Origin: JBGSYN01 sp041750975
GTDB lineage: Bacteria > Pseudomonadota > Alphaproteobacteria > Geminicoccales > Geminicoccaceae
Length of the DNA stretch: 30,176 nt
Direction of reading: 5' to 3'
NCBI GenBank assembly: GCA_041750975.1
Contig: JBGSYN010000259.1
Location: 1 to 30,176 of the forward strand
This document shows positions 15,853 through 24,569 of this stretch, in pieces. A program made the position numbers and the translations under genes. Every line of letters starts with the position of its first letter. The stretch's first letter is position 1. The notes under the pieces are model-generated. The model was not told the DNA's origin. It saw only the letters and a list, made by a program, of their open reading frames with translations, and ran no database searches.

Positions 15853-16014
15853 CGTGATCCGAAGAACGCAATCGACACCAAAATACCGGTGAATAGTCTC
15901 GCTGCATTGCACTGTGACAAACGCGTGATATAAGCCGTCGGCAGTCATGGGAGGTTCTCATGGTAGTCTAGGAGCGACCCGCACTCTTGCCTTTCAATTA
16001 CTTTTCGATCGCGA

Positions 16015-16461
16015 ATGGAACGACGTATTCTCGTCATCAACGGCCCCAACCTCAATCTTCTCGGCGAACGTGAGCCAGACATTTATGGGTGCGAAACGCT
16101 TGAGACGATCGGTGCCGACTGCCGTAAGCATGGGGCGACAATGGGCTTCGATGTGGATTGGCGTCAAAGCAATCATGAGGGCGAAATCGTCGACTGGATT
16201 CAGGCGGCCCGGCGGAACGCCGCGGGTATTGTCATCAATGCCGGCGCTTATTCGCATACCTCGCTGGCAATTCTCGATGCGCTCAAGAGCTTCGAGGGAC
16301 CTGTGATCGAGGTGCATCTCTCGAATATTTTTCGACGCGAATCGTTTCGTCATCATTCCTATGTGTCGCTTGCAGCGCTCGGCGTCATTTGTGGCTTCGG
16401 CAAGACCGGCTATGAACTGGCACTAACGGCTCTGGCTGGCCAGCTCGCTTCATCCCCTTAA
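16015..16461 (+). CDS. aroQ: 3-dehydroquinate dehydratase, type II
   Basis: A 148-residue cytoplasmic enzyme forming dodecamers that dehydrates 3-dehydroquinate to 3-dehydroshikimate in aromatic amino-acid synthesis. The signature NGPNLNLLGEREPDIYG is present with the catalytic Tyr24; INAGAYSHTS holds the substrate-binding Asn75, and His101 in EVHLSNIFRRESFR is the proton donor. Length and motifs are typical. ATG 16015 gives MERRILVINGPN; the ribosome binding site is weak. It begins the plus-strand run aroQ-accB-accC-aat, an order common in alphaproteobacteria, and diverges from the TRAP operon across about 200 bases. Confidence 0.97.
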   Translation: MERRILVINGPNLNLLGEREPDIYGCETLETIGADCRKHGATMGFDVDWRQSNHEGEIVDWIQAARRNAAGIVINAGAYSHTSLAILDALKSFEGPVIEVHLSNIFRRESFRHHSYVSLAALGVICGFGKTGYELALTALAGQLASSP

Positions 16462-16490
16462 GCGTCGCCGGATCTCAACAGAAATAAGAC

Positions 16491-16985
16491 ATGGCCAAAC
16501 TCGACTTCGACACCGATTATCTCGAACGTCTCGCCGAGCTTCTGCAGCGATCGGGACTCACCGAGATTGAAATTACCCATGGCGAGACCAAGATCCGTGT
16601 CGCACGGCAGCTGCAAACCACGATTGAAGTGCCAAGTTACGCGCATTACGGGAGTCCGCCACCGACCTCCGAGCACGCTGCCACAGGATCCGGCGGCATC
16701 CAGAGAGGGCCGGGCGACCCGGGTGGATCTCAAGGGGTGGAAACGGCTCACCCGGGGGCGGTACCGTCGCCGATGGTCGGTACGGTTTACACCGCCGCCG
16801 ATCCCGATTCTCCACCCCTCGTGACAATCGGGGCCATGGTCGAGGAGGGTCAGACGCTCCTGATTATCGAGGCGATGAAAGTCATGAACATGATCAGGGC
16901 ACCGAGAAGCGGTCGCGTCACGCAACTCTTCGTCCAGAATGCCCAACCCGTGGAATACGGCGAACCTCTCCTGGTGATCGAGTAA
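16491..16985 (+). CDS. accB: Biotin carboxyl carrier protein of acetyl-CoA carboxylase
   Basis: A 164-residue carrier subunit. The N-terminal helical part (1-45) mediates binding to the carboxylase. A flexible Pro/Gly-rich linker spans about 50-90, and the C-terminal biotinyl domain (91-164) contains the EAMKVMN motif with biotinylated Lys130. AccB shuttles carboxybiotin from AccC to the carboxyltransferase AccAD for malonyl-CoA synthesis. It lies 29 bases after aroQ and six bases before accC. BirA should modify Lys130. Confidence 0.97.
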   Translation: MAKLDFDTDYLERLAELLQRSGLTEIEITHGETKIRVARQLQTTIEVPSYAHYGSPPPTSEHAATGSGGIQRGPGDPGGSQGVETAHPGAVPSPMVGTVYTAADPDSPPLVTIGAMVEEGQTLLIIEAMKVMNMIRAPRSGRVTQLFVQNAQPVEYGEPLLVIE

Positions 16986-16991
16986 CGCCCT

Positions 16992-18338
16992 GTGTTCGAC
17001 AAGGTCCTGATCGCCAATCGCGGCGAGATCGCGCTTCGGATCCTGCGGGCCTGCCGCGAAATGGGGATCGATACGGTCGCGGTGCATTCGACGGCCGACG
17101 CCGATGCCATGCATGTCAGGTTGGCCGACGAGAGCGTCTGCATCGGACCGCCCTCGGCCCGCGAATCCTATCTCAATGCAGCATCGATCATTGCCGCCGC
17201 CGATATCACCGGGGCACAGGCGATCCATCCCGGCTATGGCTTTCTCTCGGAGAATGCCGATTTCGCGCAGATGGTGATTGATCACGACCTTTGCTTCATC
17301 GGTCCGCGCCCCGAGCATATCCGCGTCATGGGCGACAAGGTTGAGGCAAAGAAAACGGCCCAAGGACTGGGCCTCCCCGTGGTTCCCGGAACCGACCATC
17401 CCATCGCGGACGAAGACGATCTCAAGGCAGCGGTCGAAGCCACCGGCTATCCGGCCCTCATCAAGGCCGCGGCCGGCGGTGGTGGTCGCGGAATGACGGT
17501 GGTCCATGAGCCTTCCGAACTCCTATCCGCTTACCAAATGGCGAAGCGCGAGGCGGCCGCAAGTTTTGGTGATGATCGGGTCTATGTCGAAAAGTTTCTC
17601 GACCGGCCGCGCCATATTGAAGTGCAGGTTCTGGCCGATCAGCTTGGCAATGTGGTGCATCTGGGCGAGCGGGACTGCTCGATCCAGCGTCGCCATCAGA
17701 AAGTCGTCGAAGAGGCGCCATCACCTGCCCTGGATGCCAAAACCCGAGCGGCAATTGGCGAAAAAGTTCGTGAGGCCATGGCGGCCTTCGGTTATCTTGG
17801 CGTCGGCACGATCGAATTCCTCTATGAGAACGGCGAGTTTCATTTCATTGAAATGAACACACGCATTCAGGTCGAGCATCCTGTGACCGAGATGATCACC
17901 GGCATCGATCTGGTTCGCGAACAGATCCTGGTCGCGCATGGCGAGCGACTTCGATTGCACCAGAACCAGATTCGCTTCGAGGGTCATGCCATCGAGTGTA
18001 GGGTCAACGCCGAAGATCCCCATTCACACATTCCGAGCCCAGGGCGAGTGACGGCTTTTCATGCGCCGGGCGGTCCCGGTGTGCGAATGGACTCAGCGCT
18101 TTATGCCGGCTATTTCGTGCCCCCCCATTACGATAGTCTGATTGCCAAGTTGATCGTCCACAGCGTCGACCGAGCCAATGCGTTGCGACGGATGGAGCGC
18201 AGCCTCGGTGAAACGGTAGTCGAGGGCATCGCAACAAACATTCCCTTGCTTCGCGCGATGCTCAAAGCGCCGGACATAATCCAGGGTGACTATGACACGG
18301 GTTGGCTTGCTCGTTTCCTCACAACCTGGAAGAACTAA
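16992..18338 (+). CDS. accC: Biotin carboxylase subunit of acetyl-CoA carboxylase
   Basis: A 448-residue ATP-grasp enzyme that carboxylates the biotin of AccB using bicarbonate and ATP. FDKVLIANRGEIALRILRAC is the typical N-terminus, started by GTG 16992 six bases after the accB stop, so translation is probably coupled. The glycine-rich ATP loop AAGGGGRGM, the active-site block HLGERDCSIQRRHQK and the metal/bicarbonate segment EMNTRIQVEHPVTE are all intact. The length matches E. coli AccC. Confidence 0.97.
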   Translation: MFDKVLIANRGEIALRILRACREMGIDTVAVHSTADADAMHVRLADESVCIGPPSARESYLNAASIIAAADITGAQAIHPGYGFLSENADFAQMVIDHDLCFIGPRPEHIRVMGDKVEAKKTAQGLGLPVVPGTDHPIADEDDLKAAVEATGYPALIKAAAGGGGRGMTVVHEPSELLSAYQMAKREAAASFGDDRVYVEKFLDRPRHIEVQVLADQLGNVVHLGERDCSIQRRHQKVVEEAPSPALDAKTRAAIGEKVREAMAAFGYLGVGTIEFLYENGEFHFIEMNTRIQVEHPVTEMITGIDLVREQILVAHGERLRLHQNQIRFEGHAIECRVNAEDPHSHIPSPGRVTAFHAPGGPGVRMDSALYAGYFVPPHYDSLIAKLIVHSVDRANALRRMERSLGETVVEGIATNIPLLRAMLKAPDIIQGDYDTGWLARFLTTWKN

Positions 18339-18412
18339 GTACAGAGGGGTCAATCGGCTGACTTGAGAAAAGCGGGTGCCGCCAGGACCCGTAAGGAAAA
18401 TAGAGACTAGGG

Positions 18413-19096
18413 ATGCTCGTCCTAACGCCGGAACTGCTGCTGTGTGCCTATGGGATTGGCATGTTTCCCATGGCGAACGACCGCCATGATCCAACAGTTC
18501 ATTGGATCGATCCCATCCGCCGAGGCGTCTTGCCGATGCCGGGCTTTCACGTCCCACGCCGGCTGCGGCGCACGATTCGGGGGCGGCCGTTCGACTTGCG
18601 CGTCAATACCGCGTTCGCCGATGTCATCAAGGCTTGCGCCGAGCCGACACCGGAGCGGCCGCGGACGTGGCTCAATGAGGACCTGATCAGGGTCTACGTC
18701 CAGCTGCACCACCGTGGCCACGCGCACAGTGTCGAGTGCTGGATCGCCGATCGACTTGTCGGCGGTCTCTACGGCGTCTCGATGGGCTCCGCTTTTTTCG
18801 GCGAGAGCATGTTCGCGCGCGAGCGCGATGCCAGCAAAGTGGCCCTGGTCGAATTGGCGGCTCGCCTCGACCATGCGGGCTTCAGTCTTTTCGATACCCA
18901 GTTCGTCACCGATCACCTGAAGCGGTTCGGCGCGCGCGAGGTGCCGCGGCCGGTCTACCGGCAGCTATTGGATCAAGCATTACTCCAGGAACGCCCGTTT
19001 CCGAGCGGATCGGATTGGTATTCCGGTGACTATCTGAACTCTGTTGCTTCGGGCGAGCCGGTGCTGGAGGGGTCCGTCGCCTCGACCGGCTCCTGA
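18413..19096 (+). CDS. aat: Leucyl/phenylalanyl-tRNA-protein transferase
   Basis: A 227-residue cytoplasmic enzyme that transfers Leu or Phe from tRNA to N-terminal Lys or Arg of proteins, creating N-degrons for ClpS-ClpAP. Family motifs are LLCAYGIGMFPMA, WIDPIRRGVLP, the core VGGLYGVSMGSAFFGESMF and LFDTQFVTDHLKRFGA. The C-terminus beyond about residue 205 is less conserved. It follows accC by 74 bases. Its last 67 bases overlap, antisense, the 3' end of the DUF2155 gene, so the tails of both proteins are encoded by the same DNA. Confidence 0.96.
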   Translation: MLVLTPELLLCAYGIGMFPMANDRHDPTVHWIDPIRRGVLPMPGFHVPRRLRRTIRGRPFDLRVNTAFADVIKACAEPTPERPRTWLNEDLIRVYVQLHHRGHAHSVECWIADRLVGGLYGVSMGSAFFGESMFARERDASKVALVELAARLDHAGFSLFDTQFVTDHLKRFGAREVPRPVYRQLLDQALLQERPFPSGSDWYSGDYLNSVASGEPVLEGSVASTGS

Positions 19097-19458
19097 CAGT
19101 CGATCACCCAGACATCATAGACCGGATGTTCGAGCGCCGAATAGCCCGGGTCGGAAGCGTACATCCAACCGACGAACGGGCGTTCGCCTCGATGCGGGCC
19201 CTCGGTTTCCTCGATCTCCAGAAATGCGGCACTTTCCGGTGGCTCGGTCGGCGGCGTTTCGAAGCAGATTTGCGCGGTGATTGCGAGATCACCGAACTGA
19301 ACGCGCTCGCCGACATCGAGCTCGAGCCGGCTGATCCTTGCCGTAACCTTATCGAGGCCCCGAAGAATGATCCGCTGATGCGGTATGTCGAGCGCTGCGG
19401 AGGCATTGGTCGCCGTCAGCAGCCCCGCCAATACGAATGCTCTTGCAAGATTGAACAA
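19030..19458 (-). CDS. DUF2155-type exported protein
   Basis: A 142-residue protein with an N-terminal signal peptide (about residues 1-21, ending ASA). The mature part matches the alphaproteobacterial DUF2155 pattern, notably RISRLELDVGE, FGDLAITAQICFETPP and FVGWMYASDPGYSALEHPVYDVWVIDC. The two cysteines (in QICFE and VIDCQ) could form a disulfide in the periplasm. No function is known to me. The start is TTG 19458, two bases after the mlaD stop, giving a clean signal peptide. It is the last gene of the dapF-mtaB-ftsY-mlaD unit and overlaps aat tail to tail. The persistent pairing with mlaD in this group of bacteria hints at an envelope role, by inference. Confidence 0.85.
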   Translation of the reverse strand: MFNLARAFVLAGLLTATNASAALDIPHQRIILRGLDKVTARISRLELDVGERVQFGDLAITAQICFETPPTEPPESAAFLEIEETEGPHRGERPFVGWMYASDPGYSALEHPVYDVWVIDCQEPVEATDPSSTGSPEATEFR

Positions 19459-19460
19459 AG

Positions 19461-19937
19461 TCAGTCGTCGCCGCCCGAGGCATCGCTTCCGCCCTCTCCG
19501 CCCTGGCCGAAAATGAACCGCCCGAGGAGATCCTCGAGGTTCACCGCAGACTGAGTGAATTGGATGGAGTCGCCATCCTTGAGCATGACATCGTCGGCAC
19601 CCGGCACCAGTGCCAGAAAATTGCCGCCCAGAAGACTTGTGCTCATGATCGAAGCCGAGCTGTCGGTAGGCAGTTCGACACCGTCTTGAACCGAAAATTC
19701 AACGGCCGCCCGATAATTATCGGTGTTCAGCTGTTGGCCTGTGATGGAGCCAACCTTGATGCCCGAAATTTTCACGTCGGAGCCCACGCTGAGACCGCCG
19801 ATTTGATCGAAACTTGCCGTCAGATTATAGCCACCGGAATTACCGATACTGCTGCGCGTATAGGCCCAGGCCAGGAAAATTATCGCGACAATCAGCACCA
19901 CACCGCCGAGCACCGTCTCGGCAATATTTCGTGTCAT
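19461..19937 (-). CDS. mlaD: MCE-domain lipid transport protein, MlaD type
   Basis: A 158-residue inner-membrane protein with one N-terminal helix (about 7-27, ETVLGGVVLIVAIIFLAWAY) and one periplasmic MCE domain (about 38-118, GYNLTASFDQIGGLSVGSDV to ALVPGADD). MlaD hexamers bind phospholipid for the MlaFEDB ABC transporter that maintains outer-membrane asymmetry. The C-terminal tail is rich in Gly and Asp. The ATPase and permease genes mlaF and mlaE are not in this window, so mlaD is separated from its usual partners, as in many alphaproteobacteria. It starts 28 bases after ftsY. Confidence 0.92.
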   Translation of the reverse strand: MTRNIAETVLGGVVLIVAIIFLAWAYTRSSIGNSGGYNLTASFDQIGGLSVGSDVKISGIKVGSITGQQLNTDNYRAAVEFSVQDGVELPTDSSASIMSTSLLGGNFLALVPGADDVMLKDGDSIQFTQSAVNLEDLLGRFIFGQGGEGGSDASGGDD

Positions 19938-19965
19938 ATCGATCCGTTCTTTATGCGGTTGAAGG

Positions 19966-20907
19966 TTATTTGCGCCCTTCTAGCCCGAGAAGGGCGCGGC
20001 TGAAAGCGGTTGCCTCGAAGGGACGCATATCCTCGATCCCCTCGCCAACACCGATGGCATGGACCGGAAGGCCGAAGCGCTTGGCCAATGCCACCACGAC
20101 CCCGCCCTTGGCCGTACCATCGAGCTTGGTGACGATAAGTCCGGTCACCGTCAGCATCTCATCAAAAATGCTCACCTGATTGTGTGCGTTCTGGCCGGTG
20201 GTCGCATCGAGCACCAGCAAAACGTCATGCGGCGCATCGGGATCAAGTTTGCGGACGACGCGAAAAATCTTCTGCAATTCGGCCATCAGCACCTCTTTGT
20301 TCTGGAGACGCCCTGCGGTGTCGATGAAAAGCAAATCCATCGCCTCGCGCCGCGCGCGTTCGAGAGCATCGAACGCCAGGCCCGCGGCATCGCAACCGGG
20401 CTTGCCGGCGACGACGGGAACACCGGCGCGCTCACCCCATATCTGCAGCTGCTCGACCGCGGCTGCACGGAAGGTGTCGCCCGCGGCCAGCATGACCCTC
20501 AGGCCATCCCGACGGCATTGTTCAGCGAGTTTGCCGATCGTCGTTGTCTTGCCGACGCCGTTGACACCCGCCACCAGCACGACTTGCGGCCGGTGCTGCA
20601 CCCGGCGCGGCAGTGGCAAGGCCACGGGCTCGAGAATTTTCGCGATCTCGCCTGCGAGGATCGATCGGACCTCCTCGTCGCTGACTTCTTTGCCGTAGCG
20701 GCCGCGGGCCAGTTCGGCAACGACCGTACGCGCGGTATCGACCCCCAAATCCGCCATGATCAACACATCCTCAAGCGACTCCAGGGCCTCATCATCGAGC
20801 TTCTTCTTGGTGAAGATGCCCGTAATGCTTTCCCGCAATGCCCCGGAGGATCGGCCCAGTCCCGAGCGAAGACGAGAAAACCAGCCGCCCCGTTTCTCTT
20901 CACTCAT
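19966..20907 (-). CDS. ftsY: Signal recognition particle receptor FtsY
   Basis: A 313-residue SRP-family GTPase that docks SRP-ribosome complexes at the inner membrane. The acidic A domain of enterobacterial FtsY is absent; only a short basic N-terminus (SEEKRGGWFSRLRSGLGR) precedes the helical N domain. The G domain has GVNGVGKTT (114-122), GDTFRAAAVEQL, DTAGR (196-200) and TKLDGTAKGG (260-269). ATG 20907 overlaps the mtaB stop as ATGA, so the genes are coupled. The partner Ffh is encoded in the divergent operon at 23155. Confidence 0.97.
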   Translation of the reverse strand: MSEEKRGGWFSRLRSGLGRSSGALRESITGIFTKKKLDDEALESLEDVLIMADLGVDTARTVVAELARGRYGKEVSDEEVRSILAGEIAKILEPVALPLPRRVQHRPQVVLVAGVNGVGKTTTIGKLAEQCRRDGLRVMLAAGDTFRAAAVEQLQIWGERAGVPVVAGKPGCDAAGLAFDALERARREAMDLLFIDTAGRLQNKEVLMAELQKIFRVVRKLDPDAPHDVLLVLDATTGQNAHNQVSIFDEMLTVTGLIVTKLDGTAKGGVVVALAKRFGLPVHAIGVGEGIEDMRPFEATAFSRALLGLEGRK

Positions 20908-22163
20908 GCGTCGAGCCTGCCGATCAGCCGTCCTGCCTCGACCGAGACGATCGTGGCGTCGACAATTGCGCCCGGCATCGCATCGGGGTCCTCGGGAAAC
21001 GCGCACAACGCAAAGGATTCCGTGTGACCCATTCCCGAACGTTCCAAAAGAACCCGCTCTCGCCGACCGCCACGGGTTGCGAGATAGCGCTGTAGCGCCG
21101 CCTCTCCGGCCTTGCGGAGAGCGGCCGCTCGTTCCCGGCGAACCGGCTTGGGAACCGACGGCATGCGCGATGCCGGCGTTCCAGGACGCTCGGAATAGGG
21201 AAACACGTGAAGATGGGTGAGGCCGGCCTCAGCGACGATATCGAGATTTCGTTCGTGCATTTCATCGGTCTCGGTCGGAAAGCCCGCGATCATGTCGGCA
21301 CCGAACACGAGATTAGGCCGGAGATTCCTGAGCTCATCGCATAGGCGAAGGGCATCCGAGCGGGAATGCCGGCGCTTCATCCGCTTTAGAATGAGGTCAT
21401 CGCCCGCCTGAAGGCTCAAATGCAGATGCGGCATAAGTCTCGGCTCATCGGCGATAAGATCGCGGAGATCCGGATCGACTTCGGCCGGATCGATCGATGA
21501 CAAGCGCAATCTCCGCAGTTCCGGCACGTCCTTGAGAACCCGCTTTAAGAGCTTTCCCAGGGAAGGCCTGTCAGCGAGGTCTTTTCCATATGACGTTATG
21601 TCGACACCGGTGACGACAACCTCTTGATATCCTTCGGCGACGAGTAATCGAACTTGTTCAATAATATTTGCGGGATCGATACTGCGGCTATTCCCACGGC
21701 CATAAGGGATGACACAGAACGTGCAGCGATGATCGCAACCGTTCTGCACCTGCACGAAGGCGCGGATGCGACCGTCGAAACCATCGACCAGATGCTTCGC
21801 CGCCAAACGGGCCTGCATAATGTCGCCGACCTCTTGCTTCGCCGCACTTGCATTGAGTCTTTGCCAAATGGCGGGATCGAGTTTCTCGGTGTTGCCGATG
21901 ACATGATCGACTTCAGGCATGCTTTGGTAGCGACCGGGGTCGATTTGAGCGCTGCAGCCGGTAACGACGATCCGCGCCTTGGGCGCGTCGCGGCGTGCCC
22001 GTCGGATCGACTGACGCGCCTGTCTTTCCGCCTCCATCGTCACGGCACAGCTATGCACGACGATGGTATCGTCAAGCCGGGCCGCGTCGATGTGTTTTCT
22101 CATCACTTCCGATTCGAAGGTGTTCAGCCGGCAGCCGAACGTGATGATCTCGGGCCTGGTCAT
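20904..22163 (-). CDS. mtaB: tRNA t6A37 methylthiotransferase MtaB
   Basis: A 419-residue radical-SAM enzyme that adds a methylthio group to t6A at position 37 of ANN-decoding tRNAs. The N-terminal domain holds three cluster cysteines (Cys11, Cys39 and Cys70), and the radical-SAM core has the CxxxCxxC triad Cys143, Cys147 and Cys150 in NGCDHRCTFCVIPYGRG. The C-terminal part (from about 355) is TRAM-like. FGCRLNTFESEVM, as opposed to GCQMN, points to MtaB and not to MiaB. ATG 22163 overlaps the dapF stop, and its own stop overlaps the ftsY start. Confidence 0.95.
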   Translation of the reverse strand: MTRPEIITFGCRLNTFESEVMRKHIDAARLDDTIVVHSCAVTMEAERQARQSIRRARRDAPKARIVVTGCSAQIDPGRYQSMPEVDHVIGNTEKLDPAIWQRLNASAAKQEVGDIMQARLAAKHLVDGFDGRIRAFVQVQNGCDHRCTFCVIPYGRGNSRSIDPANIIEQVRLLVAEGYQEVVVTGVDITSYGKDLADRPSLGKLLKRVLKDVPELRRLRLSSIDPAEVDPDLRDLIADEPRLMPHLHLSLQAGDDLILKRMKRRHSRSDALRLCDELRNLRPNLVFGADMIAGFPTETDEMHERNLDIVAEAGLTHLHVFPYSERPGTPASRMPSVPKPVRRERAAALRKAGEAALQRYLATRGGRRERVLLERSGMGHTESFALCAFPEDPDAMPGAIVDATIVSVEAGRLIGRLDA

Positions 22164-23005
22164 CGATCGCCGCTAGTTTCGGGAAGCGCCAATTGGCCTT
22201 CGCAGGCGTAAGCGGCGGGGCCGGTCATTACGACCGGCCCCTCACCCGGCCAGGCGATTTCGAGTTCGCCGCCATCCAGAACCATCAATGCATGATCGTC
22301 GACGAGGCGTCTGCGTACGGCGGCAACGAGGGCCGCGCATGCTCCGCTACCGCAGGCCAATGTCTGTCCCGAGCCACGCTCGAAGACACGAAGCCTGATG
22401 GTGTCCGCTGAGATCAGATTTGCGAAGCCGATATTCCCCCGCTCTGGCAATAAGGCATGGATCTCGAGCGCAGGTCCCAGCCGATCGATCGCGACCGCGT
22501 CGGCGTCGTCCACGAAAAAAACCAAGTGGGGATTGCCCATATTGACCGCCACGGGATCGGGGAAGTTCTCATGGCCAATCGGGACCTCGAGCGTATCGCA
22601 CGCCCTTGCCAGAGGAATCTCGTGCCAGAGGAGCCGCGGGGACGGCATCTCGACGCGAATCCGCTCAGCGCTCTCAACCTCGATCGCAAGCATTCCGGCA
22701 TCGCTTTCGAGGAGCAACGATTGGGGAAGCCCCTGGTCGCGGAGATAGAGCCCGCAACAGCGCGTAGCATTGCCACAAGCCTGGGCCCCGCTGCCATCCG
22801 AATTGAAAAACTCAAGCTTCGCATCACCGTTAACGCTGGCCGCAAGCACGACGATCTGGTCGCAGCCGACGCCGCGATGCCTGTCTGCGATATGCCGGAG
22901 GTCGGCGACGCCAAGGTCGATCGCTCGCTCCCGGGCATCGACAATGACACAGTCGTTGCCGATGCCATGCATTTTGGTGAAGGGGATCACCGCACTCAAA
23001 AACAT
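22160..23005 (-). CDS. dapF: Diaminopimelate epimerase
   Basis: A 281-residue cofactor-independent epimerase converting LL- to meso-diaminopimelate for peptidoglycan and lysine. The catalytic cysteine pair is present: Cys77 in GSGAQACGNATRC and Cys218 in TLACGSGACAA. PFTKMHGIGND is the conserved N-terminus. ATG 23005 is annotated here, but GGAG lies only one base before it; TTG 22999, two codons on, has that element at six-base spacing and may be the real start. The frame stays open further upstream without family resemblance. It heads the five-gene minus-strand unit and diverges from ffh across 149 bases. Confidence 0.96.
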   Translation of the reverse strand: MFLSAVIPFTKMHGIGNDCVIVDARERAIDLGVADLRHIADRHRGVGCDQIVVLAASVNGDAKLEFFNSDGSGAQACGNATRCCGLYLRDQGLPQSLLLESDAGMLAIEVESAERIRVEMPSPRLLWHEIPLARACDTLEVPIGHENFPDPVAVNMGNPHLVFFVDDADAVAIDRLGPALEIHALLPERGNIGFANLISADTIRLRVFERGSGQTLACGSGACAALVAAVRRRLVDDHALMVLDGGELEIAWPGEGPVVMTGPAAYACEGQLALPETSGDR

Positions 23006-23034
23006 CTCCGTTTGGTAACCACACGACGCAATTC

Positions 23035-23064
23035 TTGACGAATAGCCGGTCCAAAGCTTATGGA
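23035..23064 (+). promoter_or_regulatory. Candidate promoter for the ffh operon
   Basis: TTGACG at 23035-23040 and TATGGA at 23059-23064 are spaced by 18 bases in the dapF/ffh divergent region, about 90 bases before the ffh start. A further TATAGT lies at 23085-23090 but has no good -35 partner. The -35 match is good, the -10 only fair. Confidence 0.3.
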
Positions 23065-23154
23065 ACGCGCTCGACCACGACGCATATAGTTCATGAATGG
23101 CTTCGACTAAAGCTCGGTTGCGTATGACCGGGCCATTGGTGTTGCGTAAACGCG

Positions 23155-24525
23155 ATGTTTGACAACCTCTCTTCAAGACTTACCGATGTCTTCGATCGAC
23201 TGCGCGGGCGAGGTGCGCTCAGCGCCGAAGACGTCCAGTCGGCCATGCGGGAAGTGCGCATCGCCTTGCTGGAGGCGGATGTCGCCTTGCCCGTCGTCAA
23301 GGATTTCATTGCCGAGATCCGCGAGAAGGCCGTCGGTCAGGATGTAATCCGAAGCGTCACGCCGGGTCAGATGGTCGTCAAGATCGTCCACGATCATCTG
23401 ATCGAGCTTCTGGGCGGCGAAACCAGCGAGCTTGATCTCGGTGAATCGCCGCCTGCCGTGATCTTGATGGTGGGCTTGCAGGGCTCCGGCAAGACGACGA
23501 CTGCGGCCAAGATCGCGAAGCGCCTGAAGGACAAGCAACGCCGCAAAGTACTCCTGGCGTCGCTCGATATCTATCGGCCCGCAGCACAACGTCAATTGGC
23601 CGTACTCGCCGAACAGGTTCAAGTCGATGGCCTGCCGATCGTCGAAGGTCAGAAGCCGGTCGAAATCGCGCGCCGGGCCCTCGATACGGCCCGCCGTCAA
23701 TCCTACGATGTGGTCATTCTCGATACCGCTGGCCGACTGCATATCGACGACAGCCTGATGGGCGAACTGTGCCAGATCCGTGATCTCGCCCGCCCACACG
23801 AGACACTGCTGGTCGCCGATAGCCTGACCGGGCAGGATGCCGTCAACGTCGCCAAGCAGTTCAATGAGCAGGTCGGCGTCACCGGCATCGTCCTGACCCG
23901 CATGGACGGCGATGCGCGCGGCGGTGCGGCCTTGAGCATGCGGGCGGTCACCGGCAAGCCGATCAAGCTGATCGGCGTCGGCGAGAAGAACGATGCGCTC
24001 GAGCCCTTCCATCCCGAACGCGTCGCCAGTCGCGTCCTCGATATGGGCGATGTCGTCAGTCTGGTCGAAAAGGCGGCCGAGACTGTCGACAAAGAAGAAG
24101 CCGAGAAGATGGCCCGCAAGATGCAAAAGGGTCAGTTCGATCTCGGCGACTACCGTTCTCAGGTTCAGCAGATGAGCAAGATGGGCGGGATGAGTGGCAT
24201 CCTGAGCAGTCTTCCGGGCATCGGGAAAATGAAGAAGCAGCTCAACGAGGCCAATATCGATCAGTCGATGCTGCGATATCATGTGGCAATCATCGATTCG
24301 ATGACCCCTTGGGAACGCCGCAACGCGAAGATGATCAATGCGTCCAGGAAGCGAAGAATTGCTGTTGGCTCCGGCACTTCGGTCCAGGAGATCAACAAGC
24401 TTCTGAAGCAGCATCGTCAGATGCAGGACATGATGAAGAAGATGAAGAAAGCCGGCGGTTTGCAGAAGCTGATGGGCCGCGGCGGCATGCCGATGGGCCT
24501 GCCACCGGGCATGATGCCGCGCTAG
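23155..24525 (+). CDS. ffh: Signal recognition particle protein Ffh
   Basis: A 456-residue SRP54 homologue that binds 4.5S RNA and signal peptides of nascent membrane proteins. The N domain (1-85) is followed by the G domain with GLQGSGKTT (107-115), DTAGR (189-193) and TRMDGDARGG (247-256). The methionine-rich M domain runs from about 300 to the end and includes MTPWERRNAKMINASRKRR for RNA binding and a closing Met/Gly-rich tail (GGMPMGLPPGMMPR). Start ATG 23155 gives the canonical MFDNLSSRL. The SRP RNA gene is not visible nearby. It leads the ribosomal-protein and tRNA-methylation operon. Confidence 0.97.
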   Translation: MFDNLSSRLTDVFDRLRGRGALSAEDVQSAMREVRIALLEADVALPVVKDFIAEIREKAVGQDVIRSVTPGQMVVKIVHDHLIELLGGETSELDLGESPPAVILMVGLQGSGKTTTAAKIAKRLKDKQRRKVLLASLDIYRPAAQRQLAVLAEQVQVDGLPIVEGQKPVEIARRALDTARRQSYDVVILDTAGRLHIDDSLMGELCQIRDLARPHETLLVADSLTGQDAVNVAKQFNEQVGVTGIVLTRMDGDARGGAALSMRAVTGKPIKLIGVGEKNDALEPFHPERVASRVLDMGDVVSLVEKAAETVDKEEAEKMARKMQKGQFDLGDYRSQVQQMSKMGGMSGILSSLPGIGKMKKQLNEANIDQSMLRYHVAIIDSMTPWERRNAKMINASRKRRIAVGSGTSVQEINKLLKQHRQMQDMMKKMKKAGGLQKLMGRGGMPMGLPPGMMPR

Positions 24526-24569
24526 GCGCCGATCCGACGACACCATTGACGATTAACTGAAGGAACATC

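Noticed and set aside
15946..15974. GGGAGG followed by ATG at 15960 upstream of aroQ
   Set aside because: The frame stops after three codons and is not in phase with aroQ; no conserved product is possible.
23006..23176. 57-residue N-terminal extension of DapF
   Set aside because: It would overlap the ffh start on the other strand and precedes the conserved PFTKMHG N-terminus with no family support.
23173..24546. 457-codon open frame antisense to ffh
   Set aside because: It mirrors ffh codon structure in a GC-rich gene, gives a His/Asp/Leu-rich product without domains, and ffh is certain. The same applies to long antisense frames over accB-accC (16458-17507), dctM (9745-10623 and others), bpt (7614-8387) and trmD-rplS-leuC (26101-27318).
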